Notes: generated by a model from the sequence alone, not told the origin. DNA of 46,414 bases from Micromonospora phaseoli (GCF_900109115.1 NZ_FNYV01000019.1:1721-48134); one strand, 5' to 3'. Shown: positions 18,472-27,453, numbered from the stretch's first letter. Translations and numbers: made by a program.

Positions 18472-18519
18472 GTACGACGCAGGGGCCGTGCGGTTCGCCG
18501 CCCGGCCCCTGCGTCGTAC
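18472..18519. terminator. Strong bidirectional terminator
   Basis: A perfect 17-bp stem (18472-18488 with 18503-18519) whose 14-base loop holds a further GCGG-TTCG-CCGC stem with a TTCG tetraloop. It sits 5 bases after the Nudix stop and 7 bases from the stop of the convergent TM2 gene, so it can stop transcripts from both sides. Confidence 0.88.
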
Positions 18520-18526
18520 CCGTAGG

Positions 18527-18784
18527 TCAGTCGCGCAGCGGGCGACCCTGCCCGTCGACGCCGCCGTTCACCAGGATCAGGATGCCGTCGACGAGGCCCC
18601 AGATGCCGCCGATACCGCAGGTCACCAAGGAGACGATCAGCTGGATGACGCCGGTCTTGGTGTCACCCATGTAGAACCGGCCGGCGCCGAAGGTGCCGAG
18701 CAGGATGCCCAGGACGCCCGCGACGACCTTGCTCTTGTCAGAAACGCCCTGGGGGTACCCGGGCTGGATGGGAGGAGTAGTCAT
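18527..18784 (-). CDS. TM2 domain membrane protein
   Basis: An 85-residue protein: a short Pro/Gly N-terminus, then two membrane helices (~18-34 and ~46-73) joined by the TM2 turn GAGRFYMGDTKTGVIQLI, and a short polar C-terminus. The function of TM2 proteins in bacteria is not known. There is no Shine-Dalgarno, and a TAGTGT -10-like box ends 8 bases before the ATG, which suggests a leaderless transcript. It is convergent with the Nudix gene and divergent from ald. Confidence 0.87.
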   Translation of the reverse strand: MTTPPIQPGYPQGVSDKSKVVAGVLGILLGTFGAGRFYMGDTKTGVIQLIVSLVTCGIGGIWGLVDGILILVNGGVDGQGRPLRD

Positions 18785-18792
18785 GAGGCGAC

Positions 18793-18798
18793 ACACTA
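18793..18798 (-). promoter_or_regulatory. Possible -10 element for a leaderless TM2 mRNA
   Basis: On the minus strand TAGTGT lies 8 bases before the TM2 start codon, the spacing expected if transcription starts at the ATG. The 291-base divergent spacer to ald (18785-19075) also contains a TAGACT box at 18977-18982 on the plus strand. No gene is seen in this spacer. Confidence 0.3.
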
Positions 18799-19075
18799 GT
18801 GATCCACTCAGTCGCTGTCCGCACCGGTGCGCACCAAGTGGGACGATGATGGCCAAACACTGTCCTGACGGCTGAGGTGGGCGTCCCCCGCCGGCCGGGT
18901 TCCACGCCTGACACATCGTCAACGGCAACCGCCACCGGGTGTCACAGTGCAGGCTCCGGTGAGCTGCGGCTCCGCCTAGACTGCCGCCGACGGGACCGGT
19001 TGACCGTGGCGGCAAAGGGGCCGTCGCGGCACCGCGCATTCGGGGCGGGCAGTCCCGAGGAGAGGTGTCTGCATC

Positions 19076-20191
19076 GTGAAGGTCGGCATCCCACGCGAGG
19101 TCAAGAACCACGAGTACCGGGTGGCGATCACACCCGCGGGCGTCAACGAGTTCACCCGCAGCGGTCACCAGGTCTTCGTCGAGGCCGGCGCCGGGGTCGG
19201 GTCGAGCATCACCGACGAGGAGTTCACCGCCGCCGGTGCCAAGATCCTGGACACCGCCGACGAGGTGTGGGACGCCGCGGACCTGGTGCTGAAGGTCAAG
19301 GAACCGGTCGCCGAGGAGTACCACCGAATGCGTGCGGGGCAGGTGCTCTTCACCTACCTGCATCTGGCCGCGTCCCGGGACTGCACCCAGGCGCTGCTCG
19401 ACCGCGAGGTCACCGGCATCGCCTACGAGACCGTCGAACTGCCGGACCGGTCGTTGCCGCTGCTCGCCCCGATGTCCGAAGTGGCCGGGCGGCTCGCCCC
19501 GCAGGTCGGCGCCTTCTACCTGATGCGTACCGGCGGCGGCCGGGGGGTGCTCCCCGGTGGCGTCTCCGGCGTGTACGCGGCCAAGACCGTGGTCATCGGC
19601 GCCGGCGTCTCCGGCATGAACGCCGCCGCGATCGCCCTGGGCCTGCAGTCCGAGGTGCTGCTGCTGGACAAGAACGTCGGCCGGCTGCGGCAGGCCGACG
19701 CCATCTACCGGGGGCACCTGCAGACCGTGGCCTCCAACGCGTACGAGATCGAGCGGGCGGTGCTGGACGCGGACCTGGTCATCGGCGCGGTGCTGGTGCC
19801 CGGCGCGAAGGCCCCGAAACTGATCTCCAACGAGTTGGTCTCCCGGATGAAGCCCGGCAGCGTGCTGGTCGACATCGCCATCGACCAGGGTGGCTGCTTC
19901 GAGGACTCGCGACCCACCACGCACGCCGACCCCGTCTACCGGGTACACGAGTCGATTTTCTACTGCGTGGCGAACATGCCCGGTGCGGTGCCGAACACCA
20001 GCACCTACGCGCTGACCAACGTGACCCTCCCGTACGCCCTGGAGCTGGCCAACCACGGCTGGCGCGAGGCGTCGCGCCGAGACCCGGCGCTGGCGCTGGG
20101 CCTGAACACCCACTCCGGGCAGGTCGTCTACGGCCCGGTCGCCGAGGCGCACGGCCTGCCCACTCTGCCGCTGGCCGAGGTGTTGGCCTGA
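19076..20191 (+). CDS. ald: Alanine dehydrogenase
   Basis: A 371-residue NAD-dependent enzyme converting L-alanine and pyruvate plus ammonia. The N-terminus MKVGIPREVKNHEYRVAITP carries the substrate-binding Arg15. Catalytic Lys and His are expected in LVLKVKEP and TYLHLAAS. The Rossmann glycine loop is VVIGAGVSGMNAAAIALG, and ANMPGAVPNTSTYALTN near the C-terminus is highly typical. GAGGAGAGG stands about ten bases before the GTG start. In mycobacteria ald is elsewhere, so its place between Nudix and xerD is a lineage-specific arrangement. xerD follows almost directly. Confidence 0.95.
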   Translation: MKVGIPREVKNHEYRVAITPAGVNEFTRSGHQVFVEAGAGVGSSITDEEFTAAGAKILDTADEVWDAADLVLKVKEPVAEEYHRMRAGQVLFTYLHLAASRDCTQALLDREVTGIAYETVELPDRSLPLLAPMSEVAGRLAPQVGAFYLMRTGGGRGVLPGGVSGVYAAKTVVIGAGVSGMNAAAIALGLQSEVLLLDKNVGRLRQADAIYRGHLQTVASNAYEIERAVLDADLVIGAVLVPGAKAPKLISNELVSRMKPGSVLVDIAIDQGGCFEDSRPTTHADPVYRVHESIFYCVANMPGAVPNTSTYALTNVTLPYALELANHGWREASRRDPALALGLNTHSGQVVYGPVAEAHGLPTLPLAEVLA

Positions 20192-20202
20192 CCGGCGAGC
20201 AG

Positions 20203-21189
20203 TTGACCGCGGACGGGGTCGACGCGGGCGAGGCGCCCGCGCCGGCCCTGCGCCGTGCGGTCCGCGGCTACCTCGACCACCTCACCGTCGAACGTGGACT
20301 GGCGGCGAACACGCTCGCGTCGTACCGCCGTGATCTGGACCGGTATCTCCACTCGCTGGCCGCCGCCGCGGTGACCGACCTGTCCGCCGTCTCGGCCGGC
20401 GAAATCGAACGCCATCTCGCCCGACTGCGTTGCGGTGCCGACGGCCAGCCGCCGCTGGCCGTCTCCTCGGCCGCCCGCGCCGCCAGCGCGGTGCGCGGCC
20501 TGCACCGGTTCGCGTTGCGCGAGGGCCTGGTCGGCGTCGACCCCAGTCGCGACGTGCGGCCACCCACCCCGCCGCGCCGGCTGCCCCGGGCACTGCCCCT
20601 CGACGACGTGGTCCGGTTGCTGGAGACCGCCGGGCCGGTGGACGCGGCCGGGGACGCCGCGCCGTTGGCGCTGCGCGACCGGGCGCTGCTGGAGTTCCTG
20701 TACGGCACCGGGGCCCGCATCTCCGAAGCGGTCGGCGCCGCGGTGGACGACGTGGATCTCGACGACGGGGTGGCGGTGCTGCGCGGCAAGGGCGGACGTG
20801 TCCGGCTGGTGCCGATCGGCGGGTACGCGCTGCGGGCGCTGGGCGCCTATCTGGTGCGGGCCCGGCCCGGGCTGGCCGCCGCCGGCCGGGGCACCCCGAC
20901 GGTCTTCCTCAACGCCCGGGGTGGTCCGTTGACCCGGCAGGGCGCCTGGGTAATCCTGCGGCGCGCCGCCGAACGGGCCGGGCTGGCCGCCGACGGACCG
21001 CGGGCCGTGTCGCCGCACACCCTGCGCCACTCCTACGCCACGCACCTGCTCGACGGCGGCGCCGACGTCCGGGTGGTGCAGGAGCTGCTCGGCCACGCCT
21101 CCGTCACCACCACCCAGGTCTACACCCTCGTCACCGTCGAACGACTCCGCGAGGTCTACGCCACCGCGCACCCCCGAGCCCGGGACTGA
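20203..21189 (+). CDS. xerD: Site-specific tyrosine recombinase XerD
   Basis: About 328 residues. The N-terminal SAM-like DNA-binding domain spans ~15-110. The catalytic domain shows the full set Arg172 (TGARISE), Lys196 (GKGGRVRLVP), His272 and Arg275 (HTLRHSYATH), His298 (LGHAS) and nucleophile Tyr307 (TTQVYT). XerD resolves chromosome dimers at dif together with XerC. No ATG or GTG exists at the right place; a TTG at 20203 with GGCGAG upstream is the best guess, and a CTG at 20188 overlapping the ald stop is an alternative. It is a chromosomal gene, unrelated to the element integrase. Confidence 0.92.
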   Translation: MTADGVDAGEAPAPALRRAVRGYLDHLTVERGLAANTLASYRRDLDRYLHSLAAAAVTDLSAVSAGEIERHLARLRCGADGQPPLAVSSAARAASAVRGLHRFALREGLVGVDPSRDVRPPTPPRRLPRALPLDDVVRLLETAGPVDAAGDAAPLALRDRALLEFLYGTGARISEAVGAAVDDVDLDDGVAVLRGKGGRVRLVPIGGYALRALGAYLVRARPGLAAAGRGTPTVFLNARGGPLTRQGAWVILRRAAERAGLAADGPRAVSPHTLRHSYATHLLDGGADVRVVQELLGHASVTTTQVYTLVTVERLREVYATAHPRARD

Positions 21190-21402
21190 CCGCCGTTGGC
21201 GGGCGCGGCGCGGCGGTGAGCTGCGGCTGGTCGGTGCCGACGGCCGACACGCCGAGCGGGTGCCGAACGCCCTGCTGGTCGGTGGCGTACAGTCGGCATC
21301 GGCGCGGCCCTCGCGGCACGTGGACCGGGGTACGCAGCGGCGCCGCGAAGGACGTCGGGCGGCTCCGACGCCGGACGGTCGTCGGGAGGGGGCAACGAAG
21401 AC

Positions 21403-22326
21403 ATGGCTGGCAACGGTGACCGTGCCGAGACCTGGACGACGGAGCTCCGCGAGCAGCAGAACGCCCTTGGTTCGGACCTGGGCCCCGCCGACCCGGCCGC
21501 CTACACGATGCGCAAGCCGATCCCCGAACCGATGCCCACCGACCGGCACGGCCCGGCCCGGATCATCGCGATGGCCAACCAGAAGGGCGGGGTCGGCAAG
21601 ACCACCACGACCATCAATCTCGGTGCCGCCCTCGCCGAGTACGGTCGCAAGGTTCTACTTGTCGATTTCGACCCGCAGGGTGCCCTCTCCGTCGGGTTGG
21701 GCGTCAACCCGCACAACCTGGACCTGACGGTCTACAACCTGCTCATGCAGGACGACGTCACCGCCGAAGACGTGCTGATCAAGACCGACGTGGCCGGGCT
21801 GCACCTGCTGCCGGCCAACATCGATCTCTCCGCGGCCGAGATCCAGCTGGTCAACGAGGTCGCCCGGGAGATGGCCCTGGCCCGGGTGCTCAAGAGCGTC
21901 CGCAAGGAGTACGACTACGTCCTGATCGACTGCCAGCCGTCGCTCGGCCTGCTGGCGATCAACGCGTTGACCGTGGCGCACGGCGTGCTGATCCCGCTGG
22001 AGTGCGAGTTCTTCAGTCTGCGCGGGGTGGCCCTGCTGCTGGACACCATCGACAAGGTGCGCGAGCGGTTGAATTTCGACCTGGAGCTCGAGGGCATCCT
22101 CGCCACCATGTACGACAGCCGCACCACTCACTGCCGCCAGGTGCTCCAGCGGGTGGTGGAGGCGTTCGGCGACAAGGTCTACCAGACGGTGATCACCAAG
22201 ACCGTCAAGTTCCCCGAGTCCACCGTCGCCGGCTCACCGATCACCACGCTCGACCCGGCGTCCTCGGGGGCCCGCAACTACCGCCAGCTCGCCCGCGAGG
22301 TGATCGCCGCGCAGGCGGAGCGGTAG
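21403..22326 (+). CDS. parA: ParA/Soj-type partition ATPase
   Basis: A 307-residue P-loop ATPase of the ParA family. A ~50-residue polar N-terminal extension precedes the deviant Walker A KGGVGKTT at 61-68. Then come LLVDFDPQGALSVGLG, DYVLIDCQPSLGLL (Walker B) and VLIPLECEFFSLRGVALLL. It matches the mycobacterial Rv1708 gene, which lies before scpA. It is not accompanied by parB and is probably not the origin-linked ParA. A GGGAGGGGG lies upstream of the ATG. The 213-base spacer before it (21190-21402) has no visible gene and likely holds the promoter. Confidence 0.9.
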   Translation: MAGNGDRAETWTTELREQQNALGSDLGPADPAAYTMRKPIPEPMPTDRHGPARIIAMANQKGGVGKTTTTINLGAALAEYGRKVLLVDFDPQGALSVGLGVNPHNLDLTVYNLLMQDDVTAEDVLIKTDVAGLHLLPANIDLSAAEIQLVNEVAREMALARVLKSVRKEYDYVLIDCQPSLGLLAINALTVAHGVLIPLECEFFSLRGVALLLDTIDKVRERLNFDLELEGILATMYDSRTTHCRQVLQRVVEAFGDKVYQTVITKTVKFPESTVAGSPITTLDPASSGARNYRQLAREVIAAQAER

Positions 22327-22371
22327 GCCGACAATTTCCAGGTGCCCAGGCCGTGGACTACGGTCGTCGGC

Positions 22372-23448
22372 GTGAGTGCGCCGCCCATCGACCCGACCGC
22401 CGCGGCGGAAACTCCGCCCGTGGCGGCTGACCCACGCGCGCCCACCCCGACGGATCGCGGCGAGCCGGTGGCTGCCGCGGTCGGTACGGAGCCTGCGGTC
22501 GGTACGGAGCCTGCGGATTCCGGTCGGTTCACCGTGCGGCTGGCGAACTTCACCGGCCCGTTCGACCTGCTGCTGCAACTGATCGGCAAGCACAAGCTCG
22601 ACGTGACCGAGGTGGCCCTGCACCGGGTGACCGACGAGTTCATCGCCTACATCCGGGCCATGGGAGACGACTGGGATCTGGATGAGGCGAGCGAGTTCCT
22701 GCTGGTCGCGGCCACCCTGCTCGACCTGAAAGCGGCCCGGCTGCTACCCGCCGCCGAGGTGGAGAACGAGGAGGACCTCGCGCTGCTGGAGGCGCGGGAC
22801 CTGCTCTTCGCCCGGCTGCTGCAGTACAAGGCGTACAAGGAGGCGGCGGCACACATCGCCGCGCTGGAGGAGATCGGGGGACGCCGCTACCCCCGTGCCG
22901 TCACTCTCGAAGCCCGCTACGCCGAGGCGTTGCCCGATCTGGTGCTCGGCATCGGCCCGCACCGGCTGCTCAAGCTGGCCGTCAGGGCGATGACCCCGAA
23001 GCCGGTGCCTGAGGTCTCCATCGCCCACGTGCACATGGTCCGGGTCAGCGTCCGGGAACACGCCGGGATCATCGCCGAGCGGCTGCGCCGAGTCGGCACC
23101 GCCACCTTCTCGCTGCTCTGCGCGGACTGCGAGGCCACCCTGGAGGTGGTTGCCCGGTTCCTCGCGCTGCTCGAACTGTACCGGCAGGGCGTGGTCGCCT
23201 TCGTGCAGGAACAGGCCCTGGATGAGCTGACCGTACGCTGGACGGGCCCCGTCGACGACAGCCCCACCCTGACCGTCGACGAGTACGCCGGCAACCCACC
23301 CGAGCCCGTGGACGCGGAGCCGGCGGCGGACGCGGCGCCGGCGGCGGACGCGGAGCCGGCGGTGGACGCGGAGCCGGCGGTGGACGCGGAACCGGGCTCC
23401 GCCGCGGGTGCGGACGTAGCGGCAACGACGAAGGAGCGAGCCGGATGA
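22372..23448 (+). CDS. scpA: Segregation and condensation protein A
   Basis: A 358-residue kleisin subunit of the SMC-ScpA-ScpB complex. The N-terminal ~50 residues are Pro/Ala rich with a duplicated VGTEPA unit. The kleisin N-domain begins at FTVRLANFTGPFDLLLQLIGKHKLDV, which binds the SMC neck; EASEFLLVAATLLDLKAARLLP follows. The winged helix that binds the SMC head lies around VRVSVREHAGIIAERLRRV. The C-terminus is a tail of repeated DAEPA units, coded by near-identical GCGGACGCGGAGCCGGCG repeats. The stop overlaps scpB (ATGA). The protein is longer than the ~280-residue mycobacterial form because of both tails. Confidence 0.92.
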   Translation: MSAPPIDPTAAAETPPVAADPRAPTPTDRGEPVAAAVGTEPAVGTEPADSGRFTVRLANFTGPFDLLLQLIGKHKLDVTEVALHRVTDEFIAYIRAMGDDWDLDEASEFLLVAATLLDLKAARLLPAAEVENEEDLALLEARDLLFARLLQYKAYKEAAAHIAALEEIGGRRYPRAVTLEARYAEALPDLVLGIGPHRLLKLAVRAMTPKPVPEVSIAHVHMVRVSVREHAGIIAERLRRVGTATFSLLCADCEATLEVVARFLALLELYRQGVVAFVQEQALDELTVRWTGPVDDSPTLTVDEYAGNPPEPVDAEPAADAAPAADAEPAVDAEPAVDAEPGSAAGADVAATTKERAG

Positions 23449-24362
23449 GCGACGAGGAACGCCGGGATTCCCTGGCCGACCAGGCTGCCGCCTGGGTCCC
23501 GCCCTGGCAGCGCCCCACCCCGCCGCAACCCGCCCCCGAAGACCTCCCCACCCAGCGCGAACCCGAGGACACCGCAGATCCTGGTACGCAGGTGCCTCTC
23601 CAGGGACACTCCGGTAGCACGATCCCGGAGAGCTCGGTTGACGAGCAGAGCGACGTAGGGCAGAGCGACGTTGGGCAGAGCTCGGTTGAGCAGAGCGATG
23701 TTGGGCAGAGGGCCGTCGGGCAGAGCGATGCCGAGCAGCGTGACGCCGGGGAGAGCGGGGTGGGCAGGCGGCCGGGGGTCCGCGTCCGGGTGGTTCCCGA
23801 GCCGCCGCCGGTGCTGGACGACACACAGCTGCGCGGCGCGCTGGAGGCGATCCTGCTGGTGGTCGACGAGCCGGTCAGCGAGCTGATCCTGGCCCAGGTG
23901 CTGGAGCAGCCCGCCGAGCGGGTCGGCCCGATGCTGGACGAGATCGCCGCCGGCTACACCGCCGCCGGCCACGGGTTCGAGCTGCGCCGGGCGGCCGGTG
24001 GCTGGCGCCTGTACACCCGGCCGGAATACGCCACCTACGTCGAACGGTTCGTTCTGGACGGGCAGTCTGTCCGGCTGACCCAGGCCGCGCTGGAGACCCT
24101 GGCCGTGGTGGCGTACAAGCAGCCGGTGACCCGGTCGCGCATCTCCGCCATCCGCGGTGTCAACTGTGACGGGGTGATCCGTACCCTGGTCTCCCGGGGC
24201 CTGGCCGAGGAGTGCGGCACCGAGACGGACAGCGGGGCGTACCTGTACCGGACGACCACGATGTTCCTGGAGAAGCTCGGCCTCAACAGCCTCGACGACC
24301 TGCCGCCGCTGGCCCCGTTCCTCCCCGACGACGTAGAAGAGCTTGCCGATGCCACGCGATAA
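23445..24362 (+). CDS. scpB: Segregation and condensation protein B
   Basis: A 305-residue partner of ScpA. The conserved double winged-helix part starts near residue 126 (QLRGALEAILLVVDEPVSE) and includes GWRLYTRPEYATYVERFV, LTQAALETLAVVAYKQPVTRSRIS, IRGVNCDGVIRTLVSRGL and LEKLGLNSLDDLPPL. The first ~120 residues are unusual for ScpB: acidic, low in hydrophobics, with a run of five-residue repeats of the type QSDVG. This probably forms a disordered tail. The start is coupled to scpA, and rluB overlaps the 3' end by 14 bases. Confidence 0.91.
   Translation: MSDEERRDSLADQAAAWVPPWQRPTPPQPAPEDLPTQREPEDTADPGTQVPLQGHSGSTIPESSVDEQSDVGQSDVGQSSVEQSDVGQRAVGQSDAEQRDAGESGVGRRPGVRVRVVPEPPPVLDDTQLRGALEAILLVVDEPVSELILAQVLEQPAERVGPMLDEIAAGYTAAGHGFELRRAAGGWRLYTRPEYATYVERFVLDGQSVRLTQAALETLAVVAYKQPVTRSRISAIRGVNCDGVIRTLVSRGLAEECGTETDSGAYLYRTTTMFLEKLGLNSLDDLPPLAPFLPDDVEELADATR
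23628..23747 (+). repeat. 15-bp coding tandem repeats in scpB
   Basis: Eight diverged 15-base units of the type G(A/G)GCAGAGCGACGTT follow one another without interruption, coding repeats such as EQSDV, GQSDV, GQSSV and EQSDV. The period keeps the frame. The divergence between units shows that the repeat is not very recent. Confidence 0.8.
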
Positions 24363-25119
24363 CCGCACCCCGTCCCCGGACGCGCCCGTCTACACCGGCC
24401 CCGAGCGCCTGCAGAAGGTGCTCGCCGCCGCCGGTGTCGGCTCCCGGCGTGCCTGCGAAGACCTGATCTTCCGCCGGCGGGTGACAGTCGACGGGCGGGT
24501 GGCGCAGCTCGGAGACAAGGTCGATCCGACCACCGCGGTCATCCACGTCGACGGCGAGCGGCTGGCGGCCGACACCCGGCTGGTGTACCTGGCGATGAAC
24601 AAACCGCGGGGTGTCGTCTCCACCATGGCCGACGAGAAGGGCCGCACCGCGCTGGCCGACTTCATCGGCAACCGGATCGAGCAGCGGGTCTACCACGTCG
24701 GGCGGCTCGACGCGGACAGCGAGGGCCTGCTGCTGCTCACCAACGACGGCACCCTGGCGCACCGGCTGATGCACCCCTCCTTCGGGGTGCCGAAAACCTA
24801 CCTGTGCGAGGTCTCCGGACCGATCCCGCGCAACCTCGGCAAGCGGCTGGCGGCCGGGGTGGAGCTGGAGGACGGCCCGGTGACGGTCGACGCATTCCGG
24901 GTGGTGGACAGTCTGGGACGTACCGCCCAGGTCGAGCTGACCCTGCACGAAGGCCGCAAACACATCGTACGGCGACTGCTCGCGGAGGTCGGCCACCCGG
25001 TGAGCCGGCTGGTGCGTACCTCCATCGGGCCGATCCGGCTGGGCGACCTGCGCTCCGGGCGCACCCGGCGGCTGACCAACGCGGAGGTCGCCGCCCTGTT
25101 CAAGGCCGTGGGTGACTGA
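24349..25119 (+). CDS. rluB: Pseudouridine synthase RluB family
   Basis: A 256-residue enzyme isomerising uridine in 23S rRNA (RsuA/RluB branch). The N-terminal S4 domain is at ~15-60 (LQKVLAAAGVGSRRACEDLI). The catalytic Asp is in GRLDADSEGLLLLTNDG. The family segments LAMNKPRGVVST, PKTYLCEVSG and LHEGRKHIVRRLLAEVGHPV are present. An in-frame TTG lies at 24343; ATG at 24349 is preferred. It overlaps scpB by 14 bases, the same order as in mycobacteria (Rv1710-Rv1711). Confidence 0.92.
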   Translation: MPRDNRTPSPDAPVYTGPERLQKVLAAAGVGSRRACEDLIFRRRVTVDGRVAQLGDKVDPTTAVIHVDGERLAADTRLVYLAMNKPRGVVSTMADEKGRTALADFIGNRIEQRVYHVGRLDADSEGLLLLTNDGTLAHRLMHPSFGVPKTYLCEVSGPIPRNLGKRLAAGVELEDGPVTVDAFRVVDSLGRTAQVELTLHEGRKHIVRRLLAEVGHPVSRLVRTSIGPIRLGDLRSGRTRRLTNAEVAALFKAVGD

Positions 25120-25280
25120 CCGCGCGGTCGCGGGTACGGCTGAGGGTAGGCTGCCTGGCGGCCCGGTGGCGTCCGGCAGGGTTCCTTGCCGAGGTGCCGG
25201 GCATGATTGAAGACGTGTGGTCAACCGCTCGCGTCCGCCGCCTGTGGCGGATCGTGAGGTACGGGCTGAGGAGGACAACG

Positions 25281-25961
25281 GTGGAGGAAAACGTACCGGC
25301 TGGGCGATGCGTGGTCGCTGTGGACGGGCCGTCCGGTTCGGGGAAGTCCACCGTCTCCCGGCGGCTCGCCACGAGCCTCGGCGGGCGATACCTCGACACC
25401 GGGGCGATGTACCGGGCGATCACCTGGGCCGTGCTGCGGTCCGGCGTCGACCTGACCGACGCGCAGGCGGTGGCCAAGGTAGCCGGTGAGGTCGATCTGC
25501 GGATCGGCACCGATCCTGACGGTTACGGCGTGACCGCCGACGGCGTGAACGTCGAGGCCGAGATCCGTGGGCCCGAGGTGACCGCCGCCGTCTCCGCCGT
25601 GGCCGCCGTGCCGGCGGTCCGCGCGCTGCTGGTGGCCCGCCAACGAGAGATGATCAACAAGGCGGGGCGGATCGTGGTCGAGGGCCGGGACATCGGTTCC
25701 GTGGTGGCTCCCGACGCTGACCTGAAGGTCTACCTCACCGCCTCGGCGGCGGCCCGCGCCGCGCGGCGCAGCGCCGAGGACGCCGCCGACGTCGCGGCCA
25801 CCGCCGCCGACCTGGCCCGGCGTGACCAGCTGGACTCGACCCGCAAGGCCGACCCGCTCGCCCAGGCGCCCGACGCGGTCGTGCTGGACACCACCGAGCT
25901 GGGCATCGACGAGGTCGTGGCGCGACTACGCGCGCTGCTGGTCGATCGGTCAGTGGCGTGA
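25281..25961 (+). CDS. cmk: Cytidylate kinase
   Basis: A 226-residue kinase that phosphorylates CMP and dCMP. The P-loop is GPSGSGKS at 16-23. The CMP-binding segment YLDTGAMYRAITW, the insert domain and the VVEGRDIGSVVAPDADLKVYLTA segment with its Arg-Asp pair are present. The lid contains RRDQLDSTRKADPL. The frame is open to 25194, but the GTG at 25281 has GAGGAGG six bases upstream and fits the family length. The 161 bases before it hold no gene; a TAGGCT box lies near 25147. It is followed by der as in mycobacteria. Confidence 0.94.
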   Translation: MEENVPAGRCVVAVDGPSGSGKSTVSRRLATSLGGRYLDTGAMYRAITWAVLRSGVDLTDAQAVAKVAGEVDLRIGTDPDGYGVTADGVNVEAEIRGPEVTAAVSAVAAVPAVRALLVARQREMINKAGRIVVEGRDIGSVVAPDADLKVYLTASAAARAARRSAEDAADVAATAADLARRDQLDSTRKADPLAQAPDAVVLDTTELGIDEVVARLRALLVDRSVA

Positions 25962-26010
25962 ACGACCGGATGCGTACGGCCGCACGCCGGCGAGCGAAAC
26001 GAGGCGTGGC

Positions 26011-27411
26011 GTGAGTGACGACGGTTGGGTGGAGTTGCGGGAGCCGGACCTCGACATCGAGGAACCGACCGGGCCGCAGCCGGTGGTGGCCGTGGTCGGT
26101 CGTCCCAACGTCGGCAAGTCGACTCTGGTCAACCGGATCATCGGCCGCCGTCAGGCGGTCGTGGAGGACGTGCCCGGCGTGACCCGGGACCGGATCCCGT
26201 ACGACGCGCAGTGGTCCGGCCGGGCGTTCACCGTGGTGGACACCGGCGGCTGGGAGCCGGACGCGAAGGACCGGGCGGCGGCGATCGCCGCCCAGGCCGA
26301 GACGGCCGTGGCCACCGCCGACGTGGTGGTCTTCGTGGTCGACGCGACGGTGGGCTCCACCGACGTCGACGAGGCGGCGGTGAAGATGCTGCGGCGCAGC
26401 GCCAAGCCGGTGATCCTGGTGGCCAACAAGGCCGACAACACCAACATCGAGCTGGAGGCCACCTCGCTGTGGTCGCTCGGCCTCGGCGAACCGCACCCGG
26501 TGTCGGCGCTGCACGGGCGGGGCTCCGGCGATCTGCTCGACGCCATCCTGGCGGCGCTGCCCGAGGCACCGAAGGTGGCGGAGCACCGCCCACGCGGCCC
26601 GCGCCGGGTGGCCCTGGTGGGCCGACCGAACGTCGGCAAGTCCAGTTTGCTCAACCGCTTCTCCGGCGAGGAGCGGGCCGTGGTCGACGCGGTTGCCGGC
26701 ACCACCGTCGATCCGGTGGACAGTCTGGTCGAGATCGGTGGCGAGACCTGGCACCTGGTCGACACGGCCGGTCTGCGCAAGCGAGTCGGCCGGGCCAGCG
26801 GTACGGAGTACTACGCCAGCCTGCGTACCGCCTCGGCGATCGAAGCGGCCGAGGTGGCGGTGGTGCTGCTCGACTCCAGCGAGCCGATCAGCGAGCAGGA
26901 CCAGCGGATCCTGTCCATGGTGACCGAGTCCGGCCGGGCGCTGGTGATCGCCTTCAACAAGTGGGACCTGGTCGACGGCGACCGCCGGTACTACCTCGAC
27001 AAGGAGATCGACCGGGAGTTGCGCCGGATCCCCTGGGCGATCCGACTGAACCTGTCGGCGATGACCGGGCGGGCGGTCGACAAGCTGGCCCCCGCTCTGC
27101 ACCGGGCGTTGGCCAGCTGGGAGACGCGGATCCCCACCGCGCAGCTCAACGCATGGCTCACCGCCCTGGTGCAGGCCACTCCGCACCCGGTGCGGGGCGG
27201 CCGCGCGCCGCGGATCCTGTTCGCGACCCAGGCGGGCGTGGCCCCGCCGCGCTTCGTGCTCTTCACCACCGGGCCCCTGGACGCCGGCTACCAGCGCTTC
27301 GTCGAGCGCAAGCTGCGTGAGGAGTTCGGCTACGAGGGCAGCCCGATCGAGATCTCGGTACGCCCACGCAAGAAGCTCGGCCCCGGCGGCCGGGGCAAGG
27401 CACACGGCTGA
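26011..27411 (+). CDS. der: GTPase Der (EngA)
   Basis: A 466-residue ribosome-assembly GTPase with two G domains in tandem. The first has GRPNVGKST at 30-38, DTGGW and NKAD. The second has GRPNVGKSS, DTAGL and NKWD. The C-terminal KH-like domain has RAPRILFATQAGVAPPRFVLFT and ends in a basic stretch. It acts in 50S subunit maturation. The GTG at 26011 is chosen by family length; the frame is open much further upstream across cmk. The 49-base spacer after cmk contains a CGGCGAGCGAAACGAGGCG string like the repeats at other gene starts here. Confidence 0.95.
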   Translation: MSDDGWVELREPDLDIEEPTGPQPVVAVVGRPNVGKSTLVNRIIGRRQAVVEDVPGVTRDRIPYDAQWSGRAFTVVDTGGWEPDAKDRAAAIAAQAETAVATADVVVFVVDATVGSTDVDEAAVKMLRRSAKPVILVANKADNTNIELEATSLWSLGLGEPHPVSALHGRGSGDLLDAILAALPEAPKVAEHRPRGPRRVALVGRPNVGKSSLLNRFSGEERAVVDAVAGTTVDPVDSLVEIGGETWHLVDTAGLRKRVGRASGTEYYASLRTASAIEAAEVAVVLLDSSEPISEQDQRILSMVTESGRALVIAFNKWDLVDGDRRYYLDKEIDRELRRIPWAIRLNLSAMTGRAVDKLAPALHRALASWETRIPTAQLNAWLTALVQATPHPVRGGRAPRILFATQAGVAPPRFVLFTTGPLDAGYQRFVERKLREEFGYEGSPIEISVRPRKKLGPGGRGKAHG

Positions 27412-27413
27412 CC

Positions 27414-27453
27414 AGGGTGGGATCCAGCGGGAGCTCCCGCTGGATCCCACCCT
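27414..27453. terminator. Perfect 40-bp palindrome behind der
   Basis: A 40-base palindrome without mismatch or loop, centred between 27433 and 27434 on GGGAGCTCCC, starting three bases after the der stop. As RNA it forms a ~18-bp stem with a minimal loop, so it is most likely the terminator of the cmk-der transcript. It lies 120 bases before the tRNA used by the element. Confidence 0.85.

Noticed and set aside
20203..21189. XerD as a second integrase of a mobile element
   Set aside because: It lies in the conserved chromosomal block before parA-scpA and has the form of the housekeeping recombinase.
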